Part shown: positions 1 through 11,435 of the stretch, piece after piece
Layout: each line of letters begins with the position of its first letter
Numbering within the stretch: position 1 is the stretch's first letter
DNA from: Rhipicephalus microplus
Taxonomy: Eukaryota; Arthropoda; Arachnida; Ixodida; Ixodidae
Assembly (NCBI RefSeq): GCF_043290135.1
Contig: NC_134710.1
Location: forward strand, 280,745,776-280,809,775
Reading direction: 5' to 3'
Length of the DNA stretch: 64,000 bases
The notes under the pieces: model-generated
Database searches by the model: none
Told to the model about the DNA's origin: nothing
The model's input: the letters and a program-made list of their open reading frames with translations, nothing else
Translations under genes and position numbers: made by a program

Positions 1-1645
1 CCGATCTTGTTGTGTGGGAATAGTTCCTTGCGTTCTATGTAGTTCGAGATCCTATTGAGGATCGCATGTTCCGCTACCTTGCCTACACACGAGGTTAGCG
101 ATATCGGCCTTAGGCTGTCAAGATTTAAGGGCTTACACGGTTTCGGAATAAGCACAATCGAGGCCGCTTTCCACTCTGCCGGCACGCTTCTACTCTCCCA
201 AGTCTTGTCGACCTTTTTCGTTAGCATCTCAATTTATTTGTCATCCAGGTTCCTTAACAGTCTGTTTGAGATGCCGTCTGGTCCGGAGGCTGACCTGCTA
301 TTCAAGTTGTGAAGGACAGCCCTCATTTCAGACTCCGTGAAGGGGCCATCGAGCTCTTTTACCGTGTCACATTCTATTTCAGGATACCCTTCTGCGCATT
401 CTGCCCCTAGCGGGAGATATCTATTCGCTACCTCGTCTAAGAGCGTTTCTTCCGTTCCAACCTCTTGTCTGTGCTTGTGAATCAGGTGGCACAGTGTCTG
501 TCTTTGATTGCCTTTGGCCTGCATGTCATCTAGCATGTGTTTAAGAAGATTCCATTTCCCCCTTGTACGCATGCGTCCATCGACTGCTGAACAGATCTCA
601 ACCCATTGTAGCCGAGCTAACTCGGTGCAGTACTGTTCGATCTCCCTAATAAGTTCCGCAACCCTCTTTCGTAGCCGTCGGTTAAGCCTCTGTGTTTTCC
701 ATCGCCTCAAAATGGAGGCTTTGGCTTCCAAGAGATATGCGATGTGCGGATCCATCCTGGGAAAATCGAGCTCGGTTTGAATAGTTTTTGTGGCCTTTTC
801 AACGTCTGCTCTGAGTGTCTGAATGAGTTCGCTGAAGCTGTCATATCCGCCCGTGTCGTCGTTGCTAAGCTTTCGAAAAGCATCCCAGTCCGTCACTTTA
901 ATTTCCTAGGCCTGGGGGGGGGGGCTCTGACCTGAATGGTAACACTAATGATGAAGTGATTGCTGCCCAGGTTTTCTTGATTGTTATTCCAGGTTGTTTG
1001 CTGTAAATTTTTCATAAACGCGAGATCGGAGGTTGTGTCTTTAGCCACCGACGTGCCCAGTCTCGTGAAAAACCGGAGATCGGTGATGACTGTTAGCGTT
1101 AGGTCATCGACTGCCCGCGCTAGATTTATGCCCTTAGCCGTTTGCCTGATGTACCCCCATGCGTTATGTGGGGCGTTGGAGTCTCCCGCGATTACTAACG
1201 GTGACTGTCTAGCGAGTGTAGCGGCCTTCGTAAACAGGGAGTGGAAGGACTGTCTCTGATCGGATGGTGGGCTGTAAACATTTAGAATGAACACGCTTTG
1301 TTTAAGCCACCTGTTAGGAATAACCTCAATGAAAAGCGCCTCCATTCTGCCACGACCTGGCTGAATGTCATGTACAACAAATGCGAGCTTTTTGCTCACA
1401 AGCGTAGCTATACCTTTCTTGGACTCCCCCCTTGCCGCCACCGATTTGTAACCAGCTAAGGTTGGTGTGTCGCACATTGTTTCCTGTAGCAAAATTACCT
1501 GGGGCCTTTCTGCCTGAGCCGTAACTCACTGTGGCAGTGAAGTCTTGCGCCTTTGAAAGCTAGCGCAATTCCAATGCCAAATTACTAGATTATTTTGAGT
1601 GCCCGCCATTTTGCTAGTTTTAGTTATATTGACCCTACGGGGTCG
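1..1645 (-). pseudogene. LINE ORF2: endonuclease and start of reverse transcriptase, broken
   Basis: The protein would nick target DNA and reverse-transcribe the LINE RNA. The start is near 1640, where IWHWNCASFQRRK resembles the usual beginning of the endonuclease domain. A TGA at 1526-1528 interrupts it, and the same frame resumes with QVILLQET. Endonuclease motifs follow: GDSNAPH (consensus GDFNAPH), TSDLAF and GSNHF (consensus GSDH, so one catalytic-region residue is changed). A frameshift near 893-925 falls at a run of 11 G. The RT then starts with SASGPDGI, and after a TAA at 234-236 continues with RPISLTSCVGKVAE to the window edge. The YADD palm motif lies outside the window. Confidence 0.85.
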
Positions 1646-1729
1646 CCCCCGCATCATCATTACCTGCAGCTTGTGTACGAAGCTTTGGCCTGGTCTTAAT
1701 AGCCATTTTATCCTCAAGTGCGACTACTT

Positions 1730-3241
1730 CAATTTCTATGTCTCCTCTTTACTCTCAAGTGCTCCCATGCGCAGCGCGAGTTGATTAATGCTTAACTGGT
1801 TTTCTTTGGAAATCCTAAGTAACTCTTCTAGCATCTTGTTCTGCGAGCTTTCCACTTGCATCTCCGAGTCGCTCTCATCCTTTGGAGGTGGAGCTTTACG
1901 CTTGGCCTAGTTGACCTCGACTTTGGGTTCCTGCGTGCTTTTATGCACGGCGTTATCCGCCACGTTCGCGCCCTCGACTCTGCTGGAAATGGCCTGCGCA
2001 GCTGTCTGCTTGCGTAGCTCTCCTTTGAGACTAGCAATCTCCTGACGTAACTGTTCAATGTCACTCTTTTCAGGATGCTCCGGTGATGCCGACCGCGTTA
2101 ACTTTTTGGGCTTGGGCATCTCCTCCTTGACTCGATCTGCCCATGTGAGTTCCTCCTAGATTCTCTTTCTAGACGCCGAACACCCTCTGGAACGCGAGCG
2201 GCTGTTGCACCGCTGCGCAGCTGGCATGACAGAGTGGCCTCTCCGGGGTGTGCCGGAGACGCTAGGTGAGACGCTGGAGTCACGGGACTGCATTCCTAGG
2301 GCCATCTGCTTCTTCTCGGAGCGCCGGTGGCGTTGGCGTCGTCTCCTTCTGACGATGTAGGGGACTTGAAATCTGTCTTTGCATGCTCTGGCTGCAGTTG
2401 GATGTGGATCTCCGCATAACTAACACTTTGGAGTGCAATGATGATCCTCCGTTGGTGATTTCTGTCCGCACGTGCGGCACCACTTGCTGTTTGGATTAGG
2501 GCAAACGTCAGCACGGTGTCCCAAACCTCCGCAGCCGTAGCAGACCTCCGTGTGTCTCCTGTATAGTGTGCAGCGAAACATGCTCGCGCCACAGGACACA
2601 TAATTGGGCACCTTCATACCCTTGAACAATACTACCACAGCTGTGGTGTTCTTAATTCTTTTGACCTCGATGGCTCCTGGGTTGCGGTGGTTCACAATTA
2701 GTGCTCCGAGCTGAGCCTCGCTGATATCCACGTCGACACCCCTTATGACACATTCGCACATGTTATCGGGGGGAGCCAGGTACACAGAGACGCGGTACGT
2801 GCAATTGCCCAATCGAACTTCCTGCGCCTTTACGTACGCGCACGCATTCTTCTCATGAGGAGTACACACCACATAATTGTTTTGAGTGCGATTGGGACAA
2901 ATGATGTCCTCTTCCATTTCGGCTGGAGCCAGGGCCGCCGCCATGGCCAGGGCTTGCTCAAAACGTATTTGACTGACCTTGGTCACATTCAGACCGTCCC
3001 TTGGTCTTACGATGATGCGATACGTGTCCCCCGGAAGTTGAGGGAGCCTCGAGGTGGCGACAATGCGTTGGTACGCGTTCCGTGGGGTGGTGGTGCGGCC
3101 ACCGCCCTTTCGTCTGCCACGCGTTGGTGTGCGTTCGCGGGTAGTAGTCGCCGTTCTCATTCCCTTGCTGTTCTTGCGGCCATATGCCGTCTGCCAGCTG
3201 GGGCTGCTTGCTTCGTCCTGAGAGATTTCTTCTCCCTCCAC
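1730..3241 (-). pseudogene. LINE ORF1, gag-like RNA-binding protein, with in-frame stops
   Basis: This is a gag-like nucleic-acid chaperone. The open part of 273 codons (3241 to 2420) has a basic, low-complexity N terminus and ends with zinc knuckles CYGCGGLGHRADVC and CRTCGQ...HHC. A third knuckle (LCGDPHPTAARAC) continues in the same frame after a TAG at 2420-2422. Further in-frame stops lie near 2160 and at 1907-1909, and a heptad-rich stretch at 1907-2119 (IEQLRQEIASLKGELRKQ) suggests a coiled coil. ORF1 and ORF2 share one reading frame, so I place the ORF1 end only roughly, near 1730. Confidence 0.8.
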
Positions 3242-3461
3242 GATCTCCCTCTTGGGCTAAGGCGCCCGCGGTCGCAGGGTTAGGCCTAGGCCTACCTGCG
3301 CTGCCTCGTCGAGGTTAGGCTTACCGCGTTAGGGTTAGCTGTGCTGTTGCCTGGTCGGAGCTGCACACACTCATAAAGGTGAAAAAGGCACCCACCGTAG
3401 AAAGGCCGGTGTTATCCATTATCGCGAAATCAATGAAATAACGTAGTACCAAGGTTACAAT

Positions 3462-3520
3462 AGAGCTCGAATCTAGGTCCGCTGCGTGCCAGCCCCGTAT
3501 TCTACCACTAAGACGTGCCG
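3462..3520 (-). repeat. tRNA-Gly-like SINE head (copy A)
   Basis: On the minus strand the sequence resembles the D-arm to T-arm of a glycine or alanine tRNA: TTAGTGGTAGAAT for the D side, a CTGGCAC anticodon-loop-like stretch, and a degenerate box B near 3463-3473. The acceptor stem is not recognisable, so this is a tRNA-derived repeat and not a tRNA gene. It lies at the left edge of the duplication, and the counterpart in copy B is at 28477-28533. Confidence 0.5.
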
Positions 3521-4371
3521 TTTTTTTTCTTAAATGGTATTACTACAAAAGTGGCTCACTTACATACATAACGTACAAAACACATAGGGTCATGTCGACA
3601 AATGTAAAATGAACGTTAAAATGTAAATATAGCCCAAGAGAATGTTTAAGGGTTATTTTAGTAGCTCACTTCATGAACTCAGCATACCAGTTCGGCTGAA
3701 ACTGCAGTTGGTCATAGAAGTCCCTTAGCCACACAGTTTTTTGCATAAGGTGGCATCGCGAGGACACAACTGGTTCCACATACCTATACAACATGCAAGA
3801 TTTTCATAAACTATGCATGCCCATTAACAATGGCATATCAACTCGCATGTCAATTCATTTGGGTGGTACGAGATAACGGATGCTATGAGAATTTAAATAG
3901 AGACGTTTATAAAGCCATTTGAAGGACATCCCAGAAAAAGATGGCGTCCTTTCAACTGTGAAAGCAATGTTCTAGTCTTTCCGGAAATTTGCAGAGGCAG
4001 CAGGTAATACAAATATCCCTTTGGCGCTTTACCAAATTTTTACAGGTATTGTTTCTGTATGCACTTTTTAAAAATGTATTGTTTATTGGTGAATAAGGCA
4101 TCTTCGTTACACGTAATAGTGTGTCATGACCAGAAAGCGCAATATATAGTGAGCAGTAAAATGAGGACGGAAAGAGCACATCTAGTAGAGCACTATATAG
4201 GTCTTTTCTTCATTGTCGACAATGAGGAATTTATAATTGCTCATTGTCGTCAGCCCCTGTATGAATGTTTTCGCAAAATTATTTGAAAGTGCTTAGCAGA
4301 TACAATGCTTCATAGAAATGACAAAAATCTTGACCACAAAGGCTGCTATACAACCCAGAAATTATTAATAT

Positions 4372-4777
4372 TGCCACGTTCCATTTTCCAAGCTTTTGTT
4401 ATCGTCCCAAAACACCACACAATTCTCAGCGCAAACCGCGCCTGCAGTTTTCGAGAGGGTTCCGGACTGTAGTAGATCATTTCGATAAGATCACGCCCAC
4501 TGTGCGAATGGTACAGATTGATCTGGAACGTACGCCGCCGCCAGCGGTAGCGCTAGAACATTCGACGGCGGGAGTATAAATGCCGACGCGCTTCGCCGCT
4601 TGTCAGTAGTTGATCGAAGGCCGACGCTCCGTTCGCCGCTATCAGTCCGAGACTGCTATCTGTGCGAGACTGCTGCTGTAATTGGACTTTCCGTTTACCG
4701 GGCACAGGTTCGCCCAAATAAACAGTTAAATCCCAAAACGAAGTCTCCTGTCTTCGGCCACGTCACGACCCTTGACA
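4372..4777 (+). repeat. 5' LTR of Gypsy element 1
   Basis: The LTR runs from TGCCACG to ...TTGACA. It carries a TATA box at 4575-4580, followed by an initiator-like TCAGT near 4602 and a poly(A) signal AATAAA at 4717-4722, as expected for U3-R-U5. A TGG-starting primer-binding-site candidate begins immediately downstream, at 4780. Confidence 0.93.
4575..4580 (+). promoter_or_regulatory. TATA box of the Gypsy 1 5' LTR
   Basis: TATAAA lies in the middle of the LTR, about 25 bp upstream of an initiator-like TCAGT and about 140 bp upstream of the AATAAA signal. The same arrangement is preserved in the 3' LTR (TATAAA 8163-8168, AATAAA 8305-8310). Confidence 0.7.
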
Positions 4778-4854
4778 TCTGGTGGAGGTGCTGGGTACAC
4801 GGCTTGACGGGGGCGTGCGGTACATGAACGAAGCAGCACCTCCACCAGATGTCA
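4773..4854 (+). repeat. 21-bp perfect inverted repeat over the LTR end and primer-binding site
   Basis: The left arm at 4773-4793 covers the last five LTR bases and the primer-binding-site candidate. The right arm at 4834-4854 is its exact reverse complement, with a 40-bp loop between. The right arm abuts the truncated pol frame, exactly where gag and protease are missing, so it may mark the junction of the deletion. Confidence 0.85.
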
Positions 4855-6888
4855 CCTGACTTCAAAGGCGTCGTTGAAGGCAGTCAGCATCTGTTGGTCA
4901 CCCGAAATATTTGCGTCGCAAGAGGAATTGCAGAGCTGCGGGGAGGCAAAGCAACGGTTATGCTCACGAATTTCAGCAATGAGTACAAACATGTGAACAA
5001 AGGAACAACGGTCGCATACATCGAAGAAATTGTCGAAGCCGCCAGTGCTTTCGCCCTCGCCGATTCTGCGGCACCTGCTCAGAGGAACGAAGCCCCTCCC
5101 ATAGCTTTCGACGTCAATCCCAGACTTCCGAACGGTAAGCAAGAACAGCTCAAGGCCCTGCTCCTGCAATACGAAGATTGCTTTTCGTCGTCATCGAAAA
5201 TTCGGCAGACCCCAATCACAAAACATCGCATCATAACCGAAGAAAATGCCAGACCACTCCGTCAGAGTCCGTACAGGGTTTCGACGCGAGAACATGAGGC
5301 CATAAAGAGACAAGTTGATGAAATGCTGCGGGATGACATTATCCAGCCGTCCAAGAGCCCATGGGCATCCCCCGTGGTGTTAGTGAAGAAAAAGGATGGG
5401 ACCCTACGTTTCTGCGTCGATTATCGCCGCCTGAACAAAATCACAAGAAAGGACGTGTATCCTCTCCCACGAATAGACGACGCACTTGATCGGCTCCATA
5501 ACGCCAAGTACTTTTCGTCAATGGACCTTAAGACTGGCTATTGGCCAATCGAAGTCGACGAAAGAGACCGAGAGAAGACGGCGTTTATAACACCGGACGG
5601 CCTCTTCGAGTTTAAGGTGATGCCCTTCGGCCTTTGCTCAGCGCCTGCAACTTTTCAACGCGTTATGGATGCAGTACTGGCAGGATTGAAGTGGCAGACT
5701 TGCCTTGTGTACTTGGACGACGTCGTCGTGTTTTCCTCGAGTTTCGTCGAGCATCTTCGGCGCCTTGAAGCTGTACTTCAAGCCATCAAGACTTCCGGAC
5801 TCACACTGAAGCCAGAAAAGTGCAGATTTGCGTATGAAGAGCTCTTGTTTCTGGGGCACGTTATCAGCAAGTCTGGAGTTCGTCCTGATCCACGGAAAAC
5901 AGCCGCCATCGCCGACTTCCCGCCGCCCACTGACGAGAAAGCCGTGCGCCGATTTCTGGGCCTGTGCGCCTATTATAGGCGGTTCGTGAAAAATTTCGCC
6001 CGCATCGCCGATCCTCTCACTAACCTTACCAAGGCCGACGTGGAGTTCAAGTGGGAAACGCCACAGGAACACGCTTTCCAGGAGCTTAAACATCGCCTCC
6101 AGACGCCTCCGTTACTTGCCCATTTGGACGAATCCGCCGAGACAGAAATACATACGGACGCAAGCAGCGTAGGTCTTGGCACCGTTCTTGTGCAGAGGGC
6201 TGACGGACTTGAAAGGGTTATTAGTTACGCCAGCCGATCGCTATCCAAAGCAGAAGCAACTTATTCCACAACAGAAAAGGAGTGCCTCGCCATCATGTGG
6301 GCTACGTCGAAATTTCGCCCATACCTCTACGGCAGGCCCTTCAAAGTTGTGAGTGACCACCACGCCTTGTGTTGGCTAGCCACTTTGAAGGACCCTTCAG
6401 GTCGCCTTGCACGATGGAGCCTGAGACTTCAAGAATATGACATTACTGTCATTTACAAGTCCGGCAAAAAACACTCCGACGCCGACTGTCTCTCTCGTGC
6501 GCCTGTCGACCAACCGCTACCGGACGACCCGGATGACGACTACTTCTTGGGAACGATCACTACCGACGACTTCGCTGAACGACAGCGGGCCGACCCGGAA
6601 CTTAAGGCCCTAATAGAATACCTCGAAGGCAGGACCGCCGAAGTCCCGAAGGTATTCAAGCGCGCACTTGCGTCGTTTTTTTACGAAACGGTCTTCTACA
6701 AAAGAAAAACTTTTCACCGCTTCGGGCTAAGTACCTCCTTGTGGTGCCTTCAGCTCTGCGACCAGAACTCCTGCAGGCCCTGCACGACGATCCGACGGCA
6801 GGGCACCTCGGTGTTTCTCGCACGCTCCCGAGGATACAAGAAAGGTACTACTGGCCGCGTCTTACCACCGACGTCACTCGTTATGTAA
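4849..6888 (+). pseudogene. Gypsy 1 pol: reverse transcriptase and RNase H
   Basis: This is the reverse transcriptase/RNase H that would copy the element RNA into DNA in a cytoplasmic particle. The open frame has 679 codons. The first ~90 residues resemble the linker after protease, and the protease itself is absent. RT follows, with [14 protein letters not shown] (about residue 187), FGLCSAPATFQ and the catalytic YLDD (288-291), then RNase H with TDASSVGLG (about 436) and a DHHALCW motif (about 503). A one-base shift near 6700-6710, in an A-rich run, moves the true frame into the integrase ORF, so the last ~60 codons to 6888 are out-of-frame. No natural start codon is expected because the upstream coding region is deleted. 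Confidence 0.93.
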
Positions 6889-7829
6889 GGACATGCCGGG
6901 ACTGTCAGCGACGCAAGACACCGCCGACAAGGCCAGCGGGACTTCTGCAGCCAATAGATCCACCTTGCCGACCTTTCCAGCAGATTGGTATGGACCTACT
7001 GGGGCCGTTCCCGACGTCGGCTTTCGGAAACAAGTGGATCGTGGTAGCTACCGACTACCTCACCCACTACGCCGAGACAAAAGCCCTGCCAAAAGGCAGT
7101 GCATCCGAGGTAGCTAAGTTCTTCGTCGAAAATATCGTCCTACGTCACGGCGCCCCGGAGGTCCTTATCACCGACAGAGGAACGGCATTTACTGCCGACT
7201 TAACTCAAGCGATCTTGGCATACAGCCAAACAAACCACCGCCGGACGACAGCGTACCACCCACAGACCAACGGCCTCACCGAGCGGCTTAACAAGACAAT
7301 CGCCGACATGCTGTCAATGTACGTCGATGTCGAACACAAGACGTGGGACGTCATTCTTCCGTATGTGACCTTCGCATACAACACGGCGGTGCAGGAGACG
7401 ACGCAAATATCTCCATACAAATTGGTCTACGGAAGGAGCCCGACAACGACGCTCGATGCCATGTTACCCAACGTCACCGACGAAGAAAACCTCGATGTGA
7501 GCGAGTACCTTCATCGCGCCGAAGAAGCCCGACAACTTGCGCGGCTCCGTATCAAGAATCAACAGACGACCGACAGCCACCGTTACAACCTTCGACGAGG
7601 CTTCGTGGAATACCAGCCCGGTGAACGTGTTTGGGTGTGGACGCCGATACGCCGACGTGGACTAAGTGAAAAGCTTCTGCGACGGTACTTCGGACCGTAC
7701 AGGGTGGTTCGACGTCTCGGCCCACTTGATTACGAGGTTGTCCCCGACGGCATCACAAACTCTCAACGACGCCGATCGCGACCTGAAGTCGTCCATGTCG
7801 CACGCCTCAAGCCGTTTCATGCGCGTTAA
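6741..7829 (+). pseudogene. Gypsy 1 integrase
   Basis: This part encodes the integrase that inserts the cDNA into chromosomes. The frame continues from RT after the shift near 6705; the apparent start at 6741 is only the first in-frame start-like codon. The zinc-binding H15-H22-C52-C55 set is present (LHDDPTAGH and CRDCQRRK). The catalytic triad is D85 (GMDLLGPFP), D145 (LITDRG) and E181 (TNGLTERL), giving the expected D-x35-E spacing. The C-terminal region ends with VVHVARLKPFHAR, typical of Gypsy integrases. Apart from the upstream frameshift this domain looks intact. Confidence 0.92.
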
Positions 7830-7959
7830 CAAACTGAAACAGTGTTTTTTTTGTATTACTGTTTCATCGTAATTTATTCATTGTACTTTCTTGCATTATT
7901 ATTGTACCTTCATCTTTAGTTAAAGCATCGAGACGATGCCTTTTTCCAGAGGGGGGCAA

Positions 7960-8366
7960 TGCCACGTTCCATTTTCCAAGTTTTCGTTATCGTCCCAAAA
8001 CACCACACGATTCTCAGCGCAAACCGCGCCTGCAGTTTTCCAGAAGGTTCCGGACTGTAGTAGATCATTTCGATAAGATCACACCCACTGTGCGAATGGT
8101 ACAGATTGTTCTGGAACGTACGCCGCCGCCAGCGGTAGCGCTAGAACATTCGACGGCGGGAGTATAAATGCCGACGCGCTTCGCCGCTTGTCAGTAGTTG
8201 ATCGAAGGCCGACGCTCCGTTCGCCGCTATCAGTCCGAGACTGCTATCTGTGCGAGACTGCTGCTGTAATTGGACTTTCCGTTTACCGGGCACAGGTTCG
8301 CCCAAATAAACAGTTAAATCCCAAAACGAAGTCTCCTGTCTTCGGCCACGTCACGACCCCGTGACA
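7960..8366 (+). repeat. 3' LTR of Gypsy element 1 with preceding polypurine tract
   Basis: This near-identical copy of the 5' LTR has a TATA box at 8163-8168 and AATAAA at 8305-8310. A purine-rich AGAGGGGGG tract ends just before it (about 7948-7956), as expected for the plus-strand primer. The terminal CA at 8365-8366 is followed by the ATAT target duplication. Confidence 0.93.
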
Positions 8367-8370
8367 ATAT

Positions 8371-9239
8371 TAATGCCATTCATGAAACCAAGGAAGTGTG
8401 CGTGCAGTGTTTCCCCAACTAGGGTTTAGAAAAGACTCTTGAAGGCCGCTCTTATAGCTTTTGCTCTGACTACTTTGCGCCTTCCGCCCAAGCCTGTCTT
8501 TTTCTAACAAATAAAACGAAGCCCTAACTTCGTAACAATCCTTCCGGCATGTACATACAATCACAAGCTGCATAGGCACAAGATTACAAGGTTTGATGGA
8601 GTGTAGCAAGCTGAAGGCATCAAAGCAGCGTTGTATATTTCCCTTATCAACGTTCCATTAATCTTTGAACATGGTGCCTACGCTGCTTATAGATATATAA
8701 GCCTGAAGTCCCGTCTTCAATAAAATCGGTTGACTGCTGGCACGTTCGTTTGTCTTTCTTCGTGATGAAGCGTTCTCTATGCCAATATTTAAAATAAATC
8801 GATATTCATAATAAAATTATTCCTACATTTGATGTTTTCTAAGTGATGAACATTGATATATATACTTTTTCTCCTGTATAATTTTGTCTTTTGTTTCCTT
8901 GTTGTGAACACAGCCCCATAATTTTTTTACTTATCTCGAGTGACGTAAATTCGAGTTTTTGTATGGCTGACTAGATAATAGGGCTTCAACACACTCTTGT
9001 ATACTGTTACGCATGAGGACGAAGCTGACAAAGACCGGTCCACGTGCTTGTTGTTAGGAGCATCTGGATGGAAAACGACGACGCTGAAAGAACCGACCTG
9101 CTTCCGACCGACCAATCAATCCACGCTGCATTGCAGGTACTAAGACAGAAATAAGGACCAAGGCTCCACACGTGTTTGAAGCTGCCTAGGTCCCAATGGC
9201 ATAACTGTTTCGAAGGTCCCAAATCGCAGTCGGTGAACA
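8371..9239 (+). other. Non-coding part of copy A upstream of the spastin copy
   Basis: This AT-rich sequence matches B 34320-35214 throughout. A short reading frame beginning ATGGAAAACGA at 9069 matches the start of a 79-codon frame in copy B (35000-35239) but is broken here after about 28 codons. I see no further gene. Confidence 0.6.
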
Positions 9240-10919
9240 TCAAGGAAGTAACATTCTTTTCTGCGAAAAGTGAAGGCGAGAAAACGTGCGCACGAGCTCG
9301 GCAGACTAGTCGAGTGTTATGGCTACATGCAGATGGCTGCTAGCGTCGCTATGCTGGAGACCGTGCCACACGACTGCTGCGGCGCTGACGAACACACTGC
9401 TCGACTACTCACGCTGAGGACTTTCAGCGGATACACGATCTACCCGGAGTTCATCGTGTTCTAGCCATTGCGATGGCTCTGCACGAGGGAGTTCGCCATG
9501 GTGGTGTTCGTTTTTTATGGTGGGCGGAGCGCTCGCCATGAAGAATGCCGCTATGGCCACCTCTCAGCGACCAGTGGCAGCTCCGACGCCATGGTGGTGA
9601 CCAGTGGGGACCCTGACGCGAATCTTCTCATACGACAGAAACAACACCACAAGCGGGCATTCGACTCCATCTCCAAAGCGCTCAAGCGTGACGAGGAGAA
9701 TGACAATCTGAAGAAGTTGGCCATCGGCCTCTACCGTAAGGGTATCGAGGAACTAGACAAAGGCATCGCAATCGACTTCTCTTATTGAAAAGGTCGTTCA
9801 ATGGAGCGACTGCACAGGCTTACTGATAAAATGAAGTTTAACTTGCCATGTCTAAGGACAGTCTAGGCTTCTTAGAACGCATGGTAAAAATAGAAACCTC
9901 CGGCGATTACTCGTCCTGGCATGCGGGTGCGGCCGGGTCTCATGCCAACCAGAAGCGCCTAAGATGGCCGAAGGCCGTAGCCGGTCATAACGCAGCCGCA
10001 AAACTGGGTGGTCCCTTGTGGCTTAAGGTGGCTGAGAATGACAATCCTGGCAGCCAAGTGAATGACAAGCATCGGCACCACCTCGGTCGCCACGTTCGGG
10101 TGTTACGCTGAGCAATTAGGTCGCAACGGCATCGCGGCTGGGAGAGGCAATACAGGCAGTCACTCACGGCCCCAGACACTACCACGGAACATTGCGGTCG
10201 GGGGTGCTCGGACGACGGCCAAGTCCTCGCCACGGGTTTCTTGGCCAGCTGCCAATGAAGCTAGACCAACACATACGGCAGCGAGGCGGCGGCCTAACCA
10301 GCAGCAACCAAACGCACAGCAGCCTGCGTTTTTTGAACATCAGCGCCGCCTCGCTAACTCCGAAATACATCGGTGAGGGAGAGAAGCTAGTTTGTGCTTT
10401 GTTTCTTGTTGCACGAGAACTGCAGCCTAGCATTATCTTCATTCACGAGGTTGACTCTATGCTCAGCGAGACTAAGGACAACGAGCATGAAGCTGCACGG
10501 AGGCTGAAGACAGAGTTTCAATCGAGTTTGATAGGATGCACACAGGGAGTGTGGAGCGGATTCTTGTGATGGGGGCCACGAACACGCCTCAAGAGCTCGA
10601 CGATGCTACTCTCAGGCTTTTCGTGAAGTTGGTCTACGTGAGGCTGCCAGACGAGAACACTTGGCTAGCACTTCTAGATAAGGTGCTCAGGAAGCAAAAT
10701 AGCCAATTGTCACTAGACAAGCTAAGCAAAAACGCCGCTCTGGATCCCATAAAAGAGCTCAATCTTCAGCAAGTTTGGTGCGTCGACCCCAAAAAGATGC
10801 GAAATATAACGCTCGAAGAGTTCATTACCTCACTGAAGAAAGGCGGCTTAAACGTGTCGTCACAGAACCTAGAGTTCTACGAGCGCTGGAACCAGGAGTT
10901 CAATGACAAGCCCGTCTGA
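9240..10919 (+). pseudogene. spas: Intronless spastin copy A (MIT plus damaged AAA domain)
   Basis: Spastin is a microtubule-severing AAA ATPase. An MIT domain at about 9640-9780 ([34 protein letters not shown]) is recognisable, and so is AAA sequence at 10350-10560 ([35 protein letters not shown]). A frameshift follows near 10540, then GATNTPQELDDATLRLF and the C-terminal KKMRNITLEEFITSLKK up to 10919. The Walker A region near 10240-10300 is destroyed, Walker B has His for the first Asp (IIFIHEVDS), and the conserved GYSGSDLTALAKD block is deleted. Stops interrupt the N-terminal part. MIT and AAA sequence lie within 1.7 kb without introns, which fits a processed copy. It cannot be an active ATPase. 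The paralogue is at 35215-36417. Confidence 0.88.
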
Positions 10920-11117
10920 CGTCATCCCTAGCGCACATCGGCGAGTCTACCATCCCTATCTACCTGTGAGTTGGCAATGCAGATAGCGCAGGTTCGCACA
11001 AGCACGCCAACGACTCTAGCTTGAGGACGGTGCTCGTGAAAGGACGAACTTCGGTGCAGCACCAGCTGGGCATACTGCCCCGAGGCTGCCACTTCCACAT
11101 TATTAGTTAATTACGTC

Positions 11118-11399
<282 letters not shown>

Positions 11400-11435
11400 A
11401 CTACCCCGGGTACGAAGAGGGAGCCGCCTGGCGAC

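Larger units (their letters stand above)
1..3380 (-). mobile_element. I/Jockey-type non-LTR retrotransposon, truncated by window edge
   Basis: Reading on the minus strand there is a gag-like ORF1 with CCHC knuckles, then an apurinic-type endonuclease, then the beginning of a reverse transcriptase that runs off position 1. This ORF1-endonuclease-RT order is that of I/Jockey-superfamily LINEs. The 5' end lies somewhere around 3290-3400, just before the left edge of duplicated segment A; I see no target-site duplication because the 3' end is outside the window. Several in-frame stops and one frameshift show a dead copy. The clade is inferred from motif style only. Confidence 0.85.
4372..8366 (+). 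mobile_element. Ty3/Gypsy LTR retrotransposon lacking gag and protease
   Basis: Two LTRs of about 406 bp (TG...CA ends) flank a 3.2-kb interior with RT, RNase H and integrase but no gag and no protease. The 4-bp target duplication is ATAT (4368-4371 and 8367-8370), typical for Gypsy-type integration. Copy B has the uninterrupted site near 34308-34323. The LTRs differ at roughly eight positions, so the insertion is fairly recent and younger than the A/B duplication. Without gag and protease the copy cannot be autonomous. Confidence 0.95.

Noticed and set aside
2855..3283. Open frame of 142 codons on the plus strand
   Set aside because: It is the antisense shadow of LINE ORF1, whose zinc knuckles are on the minus strand.
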